Of a stretch of 64,000 bases of DNA, positions 43,992-57,228 are shown piece by piece. Positions within the stretch are counted from its first letter, which is position 1, and every line of letters begins with the position of its first letter. Under the pieces are notes generated by a model. It was given only the letters and a program-made list of their open reading frames with translations. It had not been told where the DNA came from and searched no databases. Source of the stretch: Gymnogyps californianus (taxonomy: Eukaryota; Chordata; Aves; Accipitriformes; Cathartidae); assembly GCF_018139145.2 (NCBI RefSeq), contig NC_059481.1, positions 6,312,368 through 6,376,367 of the forward strand, read 5' to 3'. The position numbers and the translations under genes are program-made.

Positions 43992-45654
43992 CTCAGATTG
44001 GTAGAGAACAATAGGTGACGGTGATGCACTTTCCTCTTTGTGATTGCCATATTTATACTGTTTTTAGAGTTGTGAATGCTGGGGGGGTGTGAGGGAATGG
44101 ACCACAGAAGATGGCCGGGCTTGTGTGCAGAGTTTCACAGCTGAGCATGTTACGGGATGTTGTATTTTCTTAGTTTTGAATCTGTCACATGCTAATGACA
44201 CTTGAGAACCCTGTGTCCTTTCATAGAGGAGACAGTGCTCAATCTCTAGGCTAGCAGTAATCAGGAAAACTTGCATTAGTGAGTGCAGAAAAACACCAAA
44301 AGAGTATGGGCAATATGCAATAAACAATTGAGATTTTGGGAGGGGAATGCTCCGTGACTCACAGTGAGTTTGCAGTATTCTTCCAGTTCTGTAGTCTTGT
44401 CCAGCTTCCCCTTCACACAGTTTCTGTGGATAATATAGACTTCATCAGTATTTGCTTGCAGTATACAACTACATGTACATCAGAGAGGAAGCAAGTCCTG
44501 CTTTTTTTGTTGTTGTTGAAACACATGCATAGTCCTTGTGATTGCAATGCAGTCCAGTAGTGTAATCTCTGTGAAAAGAGTTTTAAAGGAATAAGGAACT
44601 CACTATCAGACAGGTATTTTTTCTGACATGTGTGCTGCCCCTGCCCTTCTGAGTTAAACTTCAGCACTAATATTTTACCACTGGATTTGATAACAGGGTT
44701 TTCATGTGCAAGCTAGACTAGAGAAAAGTCTGCCATTCTCTAAACTTTTTGTTTTAGGAGCAGCACTAACTTGCTTGATCAAGCAAAGCCGCTTCTCTAT
44801 GAAATGGGAAGTTTAAGTGACAAATATTTATTAATTGAAAAAACTTTAGTCATGAAGGAAGGAAGGAATCACAGAAAAGCCCTGAACTAGCTTGTACGTA
44901 TATGCCTTCATGTATACTTTATGTACAAGAGGGGTGCAGCTGAAGAAGCGAAGGATAAAAACCATTGTGACTATGCAAAATAGTGCGAAAAAGAAAAGTT
45001 ATGTGTTTGGCTGCTTCTCAGATCAGTGGTGTTTCTGTGAGAAATGTACTTGAGTGTGTTGCATCAATTCAATTTTTAATCAATGCAGACACCGAAATAT
45101 GTACTGTTCTTGATGTTTTTTGTCTGTTGTGACTCTTTATTTTTACTCTACCTTTTAAATCATGTTCTAAGTGTCATTGTCTTAGAGAAATTAAATAGCT
45201 GATGGAGTGCAAGAAAAGAAACAGAAGTGTCAAGTGAGTCTGGATTGTGACTGGTATCTTTGAATATTTGAGTTGCATCAGACTTTTATACTAGCATAGG
45301 AATGGAAGATATCTTGTCAGAAACCAAATGGAAAAAAAGTACAGCTTTCCAAAAATCTCTGTGATCTCAATCAGGCTCATGGTTAATTTATCAAGAATGA
45401 TTTGGTGATTTATTTTTTTAATTTTTTAAACAACTGAGTGAGCATGTCTCACCTGGAAGAGAAAAGATCAATAGGCCTGCATACTCTCTTCTTTAACTTC
45501 TAGTCTGTCAGTAACAGCCTCAGGCATGAGGTTTTTCATTAGGTATTAGTGACTCTTGTCTTTTGAAGGAACAGGTAAATATAGCATATCAAGAATACAG
45601 CACTGGAATTCAGGGACTACAGCATATTTTCCTACCTGATCTTTTTTGTTTAGT

Positions 45655-45765
45655 TGGTTGCGTTGGGTTGATGGGTTTGGGGGTTTTTCTGGTGTTTTTG
45701 GTTTTTTTGGTTTTGGGGGGGTGGTGGTGGTGGTTTGTTTTTGGTTTTTTTGAGGGGGTGGAGGT
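45655..45765 (+). repeat. G/T-rich low-complexity tract
   Basis: About 110 bases of T and G runs (GGGTTTGGGGGTTTTT..., then GGTGGTGGTGG). It creates long open frames on both strands that should be ignored. Confidence 0.9.
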
Positions 45766-46661
45766 GCCTCCATAGACATAGAGGCAACAGAACCCCCAAG
45801 CTGCTGGTAAATCACAATTACAGAGTTGCCCTGGATTTCCTAGTGGGAAGAGAAATCTGTGTGCTTAATATTCGATGAGGCCTTTGATTCGATGGGTATG
45901 TAGGTGAGGTAGAGTAGGGCTGGACAACCCACAGCTATGTATATTCTCTGTCAGTGACAATATAAACGCTGGTTTTGGGTGGGTCGTCTTGTTGGACTTT
46001 GTGCATAAATGCAGTGATTCTACTCAAACTCTCTGGGCCTGAACACTATTTCTGGTATAGTCAGAATTGTAAGCTTCAAAATTCTTGTTATGTACATTCA
46101 GAAATTAAGATACAGAGAGGCATTAGTTAGAGAACAGACGTGAGAGGAAGGCAACAGTGCTGCATGTGGAGAGATGAGCAGATACTAGTTGTCTATTACC
46201 TCCATCACAGGTGTGGTGAGCTGCATGCTGGATTAGAAAAATGGTTTATTTTTTGAAACAAGGTACTAAAATAACCCAGAACAAATACTAAATAGTCAGG
46301 AATCTGTAGAGTTTTCTCGGTAAGACTGAGCAAGAGATTTTCTTTTCAAGGCTAACAGCAGAAGTCCATTTTTCTTTCCTTCCTTCCTTCATAAGGGGAT
46401 TGACGTAAATTGCTTGTCCAGCTCTGGCTTCCAGTTGTGTTTGGAGTTTCCATTAGTGATTAATTTGGGATTATCTGTATGCCATCAGTTTTCTGTTTGC
46501 TACTAATTTTTTGCACGTGTTTAAAACCAGATTTTTAGATGAAGTGCCAAATTACAAATGTAGATACAAATAATACCTGCAAAGTGCACGTGTCCCACTT
46601 TACAACTGTTTCTCTAGCATTTTTAGTGCAAGGTGAACAAGCTGAGGTGAGGATACAAATG

Positions 46662-46683
46662 TTCCAAAAAAAAAAAAAAAAAA
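46662..46683 (+). repeat. A-rich homopolymer of about 20-22 A
   Basis: A run of A after CATTCC-like sequence (ATGTTCCAAAA...). No retrocopy body was recognised to its left. Confidence 0.85.
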
Positions 46684-48765
46684 GTTTTTGTTTTCAAATC
46701 CCCCAAGAAAGTATGCTTGAAGCCTGTCATACTTGTTAACAAGCAATTTCAGTGTATTTCTGAGTCATCTTAGTATTGTTTGCTTTTCCTTTCAACTTCA
46801 GGATCCATGAAAAATTGGCAGAGTTCCAGTGCTGGTGGATGTCTCTGCAACCCTCAGCACCAAGTGAATGGGCTAAATAGTGGGACTAAATTAGGCAAAG
46901 ACCCGTCTGAAGTAGATGTAGCATTTCCAACATACTAGCTGTATCATCAAGAGCTTCTGTCTGCCAGCTGAGTTGGGGGATCTGGCAAATCCAGTATATA
47001 TTGCAGGATCTGCCTCTAATACTGTTCGACTGTCAACTCGTATTTCTAACTAAACTGAAGTTAATCTACAGCTCAGGGAACTGGCTACATTCCCTCGACC
47101 AGCCCTGTTCTTCAATTGTAGGTGAAGAGTTCAACTGTACTTGAAATTCTTCTATTGTTTCCAGCAGATGATTCAAATAATGAGTGTGAGACATTCTGCC
47201 AGTTGCTAATTCTGAACTTCAATTAAATAATTTTTATGTTGTGTACATATAAATATACTTAACATAAAGATAATATGTCTCTTCTGAGCAGTGTCAGATA
47301 TGATAGTCAATAGTATTACACTCTTTTATGGTGAAAAAGCTGTATATGTCTTATTAGTTAATATAAATGTAATCTAGTTATTCCCTATGTTCCTTTGTAG
47401 CCTGTAAGGGGTTTCCAATATGCTGTTGAGTAGCACAAGTACAAAAGTATTATGAGAGAGAACTTTCATCCATAGTCAACAAATCCTATTCTGTGTCTCA
47501 ATGAATATTTGAACTAGACACTGCCTCTAACACTGAAGGTATGTATAGCACATTGCCTGTTAACTTTTGTGTTCTCAGTGTATATCCTTGAATATTCTCC
47601 CTCAGCTAGGTATGGCTTTGTTTTCTGTATACACACACTCCTATCTGTCCAAATCTCTATCCTACTGAGACACAGGACTCTAGCTTCCTTTTAGTGTGTA
47701 GTAATTTCTGAGTTTATGAGTTAGTTCTACTGGAAACAAAAGGAAAAGGAAGTTATTTTCTTCAAGGGGAGAAAAAAAAAAAAAAATCCCTGACTAAAAT
47801 AATCACCAAGAACAGTACTACTGGTTAGAAAGGAAGAAAAACTTTGTGTCAAAACTCTTCTCAAACATTACAGGTTCTGGGTGGATTTATTTGCTTTGTG
47901 CAGCACTGTTTTTGAATCTAATCACAAAGTAATCTGACTAACTTTATCTTTTTAAGTTAAAAATTATTGTTGGCTGTATACATGTGGTTCAAGCAAAACC
48001 AGGTGTATTTTCTCTTGCAGATTTCCAATTCATTCTATGAAATGAGTAGACAAAGTTAATTAGTTTTTGTCACCTTGCAGAATCATAAATTGCTACAGAA
48101 CAAGTTTTGTGGTTTTAAAATACATGACTACAATGTTCTTGGGCAAATGCCTGCTTAGTAATGCAAGAATAACTTCATGTCTCTTTTTTTTCTAAAGAAC
48201 ACGATGGCTTTTAGCATAGCACTTATCTGGATGAAATAAGTCCACTCACCTGTTGGTTAAAGGAAGGGCAGATCTGCTTGTTCCGTGTTCTCTTGTCTAT
48301 GCTAACAGTGGAAAGGATGACTGTAATGATGGCAGTCATACCAGAAAAGGAGTCAAGATTTCAACTTGATGAAGAAACCAGTCAGCAGCTGCAGACTATA
48401 TTCTTCACATATTCACTTGTCTATATCAGGTTATTTCAGTGACCTAGAAGTTGGAGTCATGTAAGCCTTTTTTGGGGGGGAGGGACTGGGATGACAGACT
48501 GTTTTTTCTCTGCATTCCACATGTTTCCTCTCACAAGTATTTAGCTGAACTCCAGAAAGGAATACACTAAATACTTCCTTTCATATGAGCTCATCAGTTC
48601 ATGCCTATACTTACTTAGAAAATCTCTCTTTTAAAGTTATTAGAATAACTAAAATGAAGTTGTTTTTCAGACAGATTACACTTTCGTTCAGTTCTTTCCA
48701 TCTTTTCTTATACTCTGTGGTGCTTTTTATTAGAAAATAGAAAACTTGAATTAAAAAGAAAAAAA

Positions 48766-48784
48766 AGTGTGTGTGTGTGAGAGA
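48766..48784 (+). repeat. Short (GT)n/(GA)n microsatellite
   Basis: About seven GT units followed by GAGAGA. Confidence 0.8.
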
Positions 48785-49059
48785 TAAGGGAAGCCTTTCA
48801 GTTGCCTCTTCCGACGTCTATTTAGATAGCAGTTACATGTCCACATTTATGACCAGTAAAACACAAGTGTGCACATATACTGGGCTAAAGTCTGAACTTC
48901 CAACAGTCTAAAAGTTGTATATTTTTCAGTTAATAGAGAAAATGCTTTTCAGATTTCTTTTTATAGCCATGTTGTCTGACCTTGCTCTATCCTAAATAAT
49001 GACTGACATAAATTTTGCTCATGCCATCTTTCAATTAGGTATCCTAATTTGGAGTCTAA

Positions 49060-49180
49060 TATCACTAATCTGGAATAATATATTAATTTGGAATAATATA
49101 TACTATAATATACTAATATACTATGATATACTGTATTATATACTATAATATAGTAATAATATACTAATCTGGAAGCTAAT
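49060..49180 (+). repeat. AT-rich palindromic block
   Basis: Repeated TATACTATAATATACTAAT-like elements, flanked on both sides by CTAATCTGGAA copies (near 49066 and 49165) plus a variant (TTAATTTGGAA). The block could fold into cruciform or hairpin structures and is likely unstable in length. Confidence 0.8.
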
Positions 49181-51864
49181 ATTTTGAGAAAAGGTGCAGC
49201 TTGGGTACAATCTGTACATATATTTCAGTATTCTTCCAGCGCTATTACTCTCTCTAACAGTAAAGAGATAAGGTAAGCAAAAAGAAAAGACGCTATTTCT
49301 GCCTCAGAGAAGACAAGGATGTTCAGAGTGCTAGCCTGGGACTTTGGAGAGTAAGATTCAATTTCATGTTTAGTGGCAGACTTTGCCATGGTGAAAAGCA
49401 ATGTCATTTAATTTTTTGATACTTCATTTTTATACTCCTTTTGTGGAACTGATCTTCCATGTCTCACAGGGCTTTTCTGAAGTTAAATATTTTCACTATG
49501 TAATCTCTTTTAGAGTGTGAGGTGCCGTGTGAGTACCTAAGCCTTAATTGTAGAGATAATCTTGCTCATTTAGATTGGCGTTTTGTCTCATGAATATTCT
49601 TGGGCACCCAGAGGGTGCAGGGCTGCAAAAGTAAGAGATCTGCTGAAAAGATACTGTGCAGTAGTATATTCCCTGACTAGGACCTATGAACTTAACCAGA
49701 ACACTAGGTTTGCGATACAGGCTTTCAAATTCTCTGTCTCCTTCAGAACCCCTTGTAGTCTCTGTTATGACCCCTCTTCATTCTTGTCAGTCTTATGAAA
49801 AGCACAGACTCCCATGGAAATTGCATCTCTCATCTGGAGTTCCCTTGTTTGCTTTTGTGACAGCTGCTTATCAGCCAGCAGATTTCTCAGGAGTGGTTTA
49901 CATAAAATGAAGCTGACAACTATTTTTCCTGCTATCCTGTGTGTGCTGTGAGGATGAGGGGGGTCCAGCAAAAGCACAAGTGCCACAGTGTCTGACCTCT
50001 ATTTGTTCCGATGTGCTGTATGTAATTCCTTGTGGGTTGACCTGGAGTGTGCATCATGAAATGCCTTCTGATACAGCTTTTCTTAGGTTGCAAGACTGGG
50101 TCACACCTGGATCCCTGTTGCTGTCCAGACTGGCCATAAGTGTCATCCTGCTTGTGGTGGGGCAGTTAAGCTAAAATTCTGTCAATTGGCGGCTGATCTT
50201 GAAAGTAACAGCCTGGCCTCAAAAGAGAACTGCCAGCAGTCATGCTCACGGGCCAACAAAGACGACTTTCCCACAGCAGATGTACGGGTTAGCTGAGGCT
50301 GGGATTCAGAGTGGTCTGGAGTCCCCTGTTCCTTGTTTCTCTTTAGCTGGTCCCCTATCCTGTGTAGTGGCCCTGCCTGCGGTAAGAATATATTGCCATG
50401 TGTGCAGCAGCATTAGAAGAAGGAGGATGGAGGCCAAATTTGCAACCAAGTGGTAGGAGCTTTGTTAGGAAAGGAAAAGGGAGTAAGTAGAACAGGATTC
50501 TCATCCAGTTTAGATGTTAAGAGTATCTACCATCTTACAAAGGACAGATCTTGCTGAAATGGCTTCATCCTCCATCTCAGAGGAAGTGAAGTGTACTGAG
50601 CTAGGGAGGTGCCCTAGCAGTACTTTGGGATGAAGATATTGAAGGTGGCACTTCATTAACCATAGTGAGTACTTGCATTTGTGTGAACTTAAGTTTAGGC
50701 TTGGCCTGGCAAAATCCCCGTCTTAGCAAAACCCTCCAGTGTAAAGATAATTTTGTCAGCATGAAAGTATGTGATTAGATCAGCTCTCCTTACGGTACTT
50801 AAGGAGGTGGAATAATAGTTCATTTCAGGTTAAACTGCCTCTCAGTACAGGGGTTGGCCAACAGCTATTCTGATGTAGTGATATAGGCCATTCTTTATAT
50901 CATGCTAGTGACATAGATCACTTGCTATGCTAGTAAAGGCCTTGTAGTGTAGATGTGCCCTCAATATTTATTTGTATTGTTTTCTGGTCATCCTTAAATG
51001 AAAAGGAGATTCTTTTCTACTTCCTATGGGAACAGTACCAACTAAAAGAGGCTACATCACTATTTTTGAACTTTTTACAGTGAAGCTATTTAGTAACTAT
51101 ATAGCTGCATTATTCCATTGTATAAAGAATTCATATTGTGTATGAAAAAGTAATTGACTGTAACTGAATTATTATTATTATTCATTTTCCCCATGAATAA
51201 TCAAGCTACTGGATTATTGTTGGACTTTTATTCTATCTCTTTGCAGCTATATTCATATCTGTTGTTTATATTGTTGACATATTTATTACACACTTCTCTT
51301 TAGTGTGGTGCAGGGGGAAAAGGGCACACTTGCTATCCCTTTGGGCAGTTGAATTCCTGATAAATCCTGTGGTACCTTTCTGAGGTTGCCAGTTCCATTT
51401 CCCTTTGACAGTCTGGCAAAGAGTTACAGACCTGATGATTGATTTTTTTTTTATTATTTTTTTTTTTAAAGCAGAGTAAATGTGTTCAGAGCAGTAAAAG
51501 CCTTAACAGCTAAATGTATCATGTATATCTAAGAAATGTTCTTTCCTGTAGTGAAAGCCACAAGCTTGAATCTCTTCCATGCGAGCACCCTGATGATGCT
51601 TCCACCAAAGTTTTACCTTAGCTTAGGGGAGGTCCTGTCATCCTCTGGGGGAATTTTATCCCATGATGCATCCAGAGTGGGAAAAGTCTTCACAGTTGTC
51701 TTGGTTTTCAGGTCTGGGTTGTTAATGTATTAGGCACAGTCTGCTTTCTTTTTCAAACCTGTTTTCTAACCTAGTGTTCTTCCTCTCAGTTGCATGTGCT
51801 ATAGAGGATTTCTCATAGTTCCTGTAGTAGTTCCTGGTCTATTTCATAGGTGTATGTGTAAATC

Positions 51865-51867
<3 letters not shown>

Positions 51868-51895
<28 letters not shown>
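51868..51895 (+). repeat. T28 homopolymer
   Basis: Run of 28 T, the longest homopolymer in the window. Confidence 0.95.
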
Positions 51896-54800
51896 CCCCT
51901 AATGCTCATGTGGAGGGTAGCTATGGCTGGGTGGAGATTTCTTCCCTGTGAAATGAAAGTGTGTGTTTTCTGTGTGCTATCTCACATATCTGATTAATTA
52001 AATAGTCTGTTTGACGTCTACTAGCTGATAGAAAATTTGCCTTGTCTACATGACTTCTAATGTTACCTACCCAACACTTTCCTTTTTCTTATAGGCTTGA
52101 ACACACATTGCTCATAACTTTGGTTATAATCTGTTTACTGATAATCATTAAAAAAATGTGTTTTGGAACAACATACACTTTAGGCTTCTAGGTCTGCTAG
52201 TTGTGAACGAAGTAAGCTCAGAACTTCCTATGCTGTGCACCTAGAACTGGAGCAGACATTTTGTTTTATTTATAAGTTTAACTTAATTTGTAATAAATGG
52301 TTCCTGGCACTCTTGATAAATGTTTAAACAAAATTACTAAAATAAACATCCAGCCATACTTGAGCACAAGGATAGCCATAACTAACCATTTTAGCTGCAT
52401 AGTAATACATTTGACCCACCAGGCTTTCTTCAAAATGCAGAGCTTCAGGAGATGAAATAGTAGGCCCTAAAAGAAGAGGTAAGTGCACAGTAAAAGGATT
52501 TCCTGAGTAACTGGGTCTGATCCCCAGCAGTAGCAGGTAAGAGACTTCTGAAAGTCATCATAGCTCGTTTTAAAACTAATTAAAATGCATCTGTTTAGAG
52601 TACTGTAGGCCAAGGGAAAGTGAATGCCAAAGCTGTTATGTGCCTCATACATATACTAAAATACTTCACAGTTCTGGAATATAGCATAATTTTTAAATGT
52701 ATTTGTCCTTTCACCATCTATCTGAGGCTGCAAGTACTAAAACAACAAAAAAACAGTTCCATAATTTTTACTTCCAGATGAGAACTGAGGTGCAGTGAGG
52801 GAGCTGAATTTGCATTTGTCAAGTCCGAGAATAGCATTCTGTCTACCCTGATCTGCAGTGGTCAGTCACTTCCCTCCTCCTGTAGCTCTCTGACTGAGAG
52901 CCACAGGGAGTCATAGCGATTTCATTAGCATTCAGTTTTCCCTCAGCTGAGCAACTGCTGTTCCCTCCTGTTTAAAAGAAATGCCAAAGAAGAGAGTGAA
53001 TTATTATGTCTAGGGGAAAGCTGGTTTTGACTGCTATTTTGACAAATACAAATTATAGAAGATAAGTTTGCTTCCCAGTTGTGAGTTGTCTCCCGCTGTT
53101 GCTGAGCGCGCTTTATTGGGGGCAGGGAAGGAAGAGGCACGGGGATGTGCTGTAGATTTAGGAATTATTTAAGCTGTTGCACCATCTAGTGGTAGCTTTT
53201 TAAAAAAGCTGCTCAATCATAAGATAAAAGCAGATAATCTATTTAATTTTCTCTTTCAAATTCCAACTGCATGTATAATTAAAAGCGAGTAGCTATGTTA
53301 AGGTGAATATAAAAGCATCATCTTTCCCCTAAGGAAGCCTGGTGTTATATTCGTTCTTAACATGTGTTTACGCCTTTCTTGCAGGTAACATAACTCTTAG
53401 TTTTACCGTCTCACACAAGATGCTCTTAGTTGCAGAAGAGTTAGCTTTTCAGAGAAGAAAAAGAAAATTATCTTGTTGTAAACAAAAAATAGTTTGTGCA
53501 CAAAATAATGTTCATTCTTAGTTCAAAAGGTCAAGTGTTCTCTTTAAAAGTATGACTTTTAAGAGAAGCTGGATTAGCACTCTGAAGAGTAAGAATATCT
53601 GCTGCATAGAAAGAGCAGTGAAAGTGGCATTGCATATGTTTTCTGTGTAAAACCACTGATGTGCCTTACAGCTACTCTGGAGAGATTCCAGTGGACAGTC
53701 AGCTATGAGGAGTCAATGCATTATCTGACTCCTGCCACTCAAGGAATCAGCTTAGAAATCATGAGGGTTTTTTAAAACAAAACAAAACCCACCCTAATTT
53801 CTTGTATTTTTTCTAGCTTTTTAGCCTCTAAGCTGCACAGATTTCACACTTTCAGGCTTCTCTCAGGATGCAGGGGAGTGGAAATCTTTTCTTTTAAAAT
53901 TAATGCTAAGACTCTCAGGCATGATTCCAGCAACAGAGACTCTAAGAAAAGCACTAAAAATAGTAAGAGTCATGATAAAATTGTGAGGGCAGGAAGTGTT
54001 GCCTCTGAGAGGAGTGGGGAGGAATCTCAATTTGTATGCATTCATTAACTTGGCTTCTGAAGTTAAGCTTCTTTTTCTAGGGTGCTGCTTCTTTCATTGC
54101 TGAAAGAATTACAAAAACTGTTCACAGATAACTGCTGGCTGAATGCTCTGAAGTAATTTATAACCATTACAATAACTTGCTATTTACAATTCATTATTAC
54201 AGATCTAACATGTAATTCAGATTATTTATAATTTCCTGGATGGCTTTGTTTTTGCAGGTAGACCGAAGCTGTTTACGTGCTTAATTTTTTGGATAAAATG
54301 GCATGGGTGCTAGTCTCTGGTTAGTGGTAATGATCTGGAGCATGTTGGAAAGATACCTGCATGCTAGGTATAATGATATCATTGAAATTAATGATTGTGC
54401 TGCTTGGTCTCCATTGTAATACCTGTGGTTTAAGAAGATGCTGTAATAGTACTTCTGCATAGAGAATACTGGCTTTGTATCTGGCAAGAAGGTTCCACTT
54501 ACATGCAGCTATCTATGCTTGCACTCTTTTCATTATCATTAAAGTATAAAAGCTTTATGATTACTGCCAGGTGTAATGCAGATAAAACGCAGTGACATCT
54601 CACTTTGAAGGAAGGAGGGCATGGGGATGCTCATAATTCTACAAAACAACATGAAAGAAGATACGGAAACAAATTTGGCCAACAACTTGGTTTGGGGATT
54701 TGTTCCACCCAGAGACCTTAGATGTGTAAGGCTAAGGACTGAGCCAAGTCCTTTTTACTTGCGAATTGGAATGTTTTGTTATGACACCTTCTACCTGAGG

Positions 54801-57170
54801 TTAACAGGGAGTGTATGTGAATCTAACAGTTGTACCTATAAAGGAAATACCCTTGAAAGTGGAAATGGCTGTTCCAAAGGTTTTGATACTGGGTACTGAA
54901 ACAAAAACGTCTAATCTGCTTTGCCATTAGTGCCAGATTTTTAGTAAACACAGAAAGAAACTTTTCCTGTTGTAATGCATAGAAACTTCTGCTCCAGATC
55001 AAAACCAGACCTGTCACAACAGCAAAAGAATCTCAGAATTTAAGTTTTTGAAGAGTGATTTGTGTGGTGTCTATAGGAAGGTAAGTAAGTTTCCTTACTG
55101 TATACATTTGTTGTTAACAAAGAGAGCATATTTACCTCTGTCCAATGTAATACATGACCTTTCACATTCTTATTTTACTGTATTACACTAGGAAGATGGT
55201 TCCCATCGATATTTTTGTGGCCTGTTTTTTATTCAGTTTAACTTGTTACTGTTTTTCTTTGTGCCTTCATTTTGCTCAGTACTTCTGTACTCCCGTTGGT
55301 TTGGTGATGGTTGTACATAAAATGCTGTCATTTGTCTTAAAGTTCACTAAGATTCTGACACTGAACTATGATGTGGCCATTATGTCAGTAATGGGATTTT
55401 CCTGTTTGCCATATTTTAATCTTTCCTAGCAACTGATCTGACTTTGCTAGACTTTGTAGTGCAGCGGCATGTTAGTGGTAAGGTTTTCAAGGGAGCTTAA
55501 GCCTTTTCCTGCAGGTCCCTCCTTGTGTTAGTACACTGAGAAATTCTGAAGTAAATAATAATCACAGTCCTTTCTGCATATCAGAATTAGTTTTGTGGAA
55601 ATGCTCTTTTAAGTGTTGCTGAACTGATTGGTTACGGTTGTTATTTTTCTACATGTACATGAGTGAAATACAAGCAAGGTCAAAATGAAATCTAACCAAT
55701 CACTTTTTAAATCTCAAAGTAATCCACAAGTATAGTGTCAAAATTATATTCAGCATTCTTGAATTATGATTAACTTTTATAACCAGCTGATGAAATATTG
55801 TCCATGATTACCTTTTCATTCCCTCTTGGTACTAATTTGGAATTTGAAATGTTATTTGTTTGAGCGCTTAAGCAGATGAAAATTCTGTTGTAGGTTGGAA
55901 AACTTCTAGCTGTAGCAGTTTTAAAGCAATTCTTGGAAATAAGACAGTGCCTGTCTCCTAGTGTGATGTCCCTTTTTAGTAAAGTTCAACTCCTAATACA
56001 AGTAATGACATGTATCATAAACATCTTTATAGTCCTTCTATTGGCATTTCTTTGGATGAACTGGAATACTCTATTTCTTTATTTTCATAGCTTTTTTTTT
56101 AATTCCATACTAGCTGTTTAAATAACATTGAAATAACATTGACTAAATACATTAGCTGGCTAGTGGCATTCATGTTCCTGAAATAGCATGACAATCTATT
56201 TTCAGTAGACTGCCAGCTACAGAAATGATTTGATGAAGTAACCAAAATTGTACATTCACTTTCCCAGGGATTTCAGGGGAGGGAGCAAAGGAGCTAGGAA
56301 TGCAAATACTCCTGAAATTAATTGAGAATTGGTTAGCAAGATTGAGTTCTTATTTAGTTCTCAGGAATTCAAGGAACCCTGACAGTAAAACTATGTTATT
56401 GAGTGGAGGAATGGAACAAGCTTAAGATTTAGTATAACCATGGTTTTGCTTCTGGAAATGCCCAATATTACATATTGTTTTCTTGTCCTTTCTATCTGCC
56501 ATTTTCAGAGTCAAATGTGTGCTTCTACAGCTTCTACTGATGATGACAACCCCATAGCAACACAATCTGTTTATTCAAATGATGTTTCCTCAGAAGTGAA
56601 ACATGGTAGTTAAATATAGCTTGACAGTTACCTGACATTTTCAGAGTTTCAGTTGTTTTTCATTGCAACATAGTAAAAAACAAAACTGGAATTGAGTGTC
56701 AGAAGCTAATTATATTGTAAATAATCTTTTGCAAAACGAAAAGACCCAATTTTCTGTGAAGAAATGCTGCTCTTATCTCTCAAGTTCACTGATGACCTGG
56801 TTACTGTAGGTGGCTGTATGATATAGATCATTGAGTTAAGGACTTAAAGTAGGAAGTATACTATATTCATAAATGTCAAAGTGCCTAGAGCAACTAGCTT
56901 TGGTTTGCTTTTGGACAATACATACTATATGCTAGTATATCATGTACTCATTTTCTCACATTTATTTGGATGAATGAGAAGAGAACTGGGTTCATGTTAC
57001 AACTATAGACTTGCACATTTGTAGATGTAAGTCCACAAATGTCAAAGAATATCAACCAGCATGAGAGTAAATTTTTAGATCCCACCATCTCTTAAAATGT
57101 AACTGTGCATAGCAGTTGATTTAGCACTACTAGTCCTGAAAGAAGTACCATAGTTTCTAGGAACTTTCTG

Positions 57171-57228
57171 GGTTTTGGGGTTTTTTTTGTGTGGTTGTTT
57201 TTTGTTGGGTTTGTTTTTTTTTTTTTTT
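57171..57228 (+). repeat. G/T-rich low-complexity tract
   Basis: GGGTTTTGGGGTTTTTTTT followed by GT runs and a long T tract, the same type as those at 4.04, 37.14 and 45.66 kb. Confidence 0.8.

Noticed and set aside
45546..45815. Open frames on both strands around 45.7 kb
   Set aside because: Products are Pro/Thr or Gly/Phe/Val low-complexity strings encoded by the G/T tract.
55154..55429. Plus-strand hydrophobic open frame of 91 codons
   Set aside because: T-rich DNA gives Phe/Leu-rich frames by chance; a second frame is open over the same bases and no partner exons were found.
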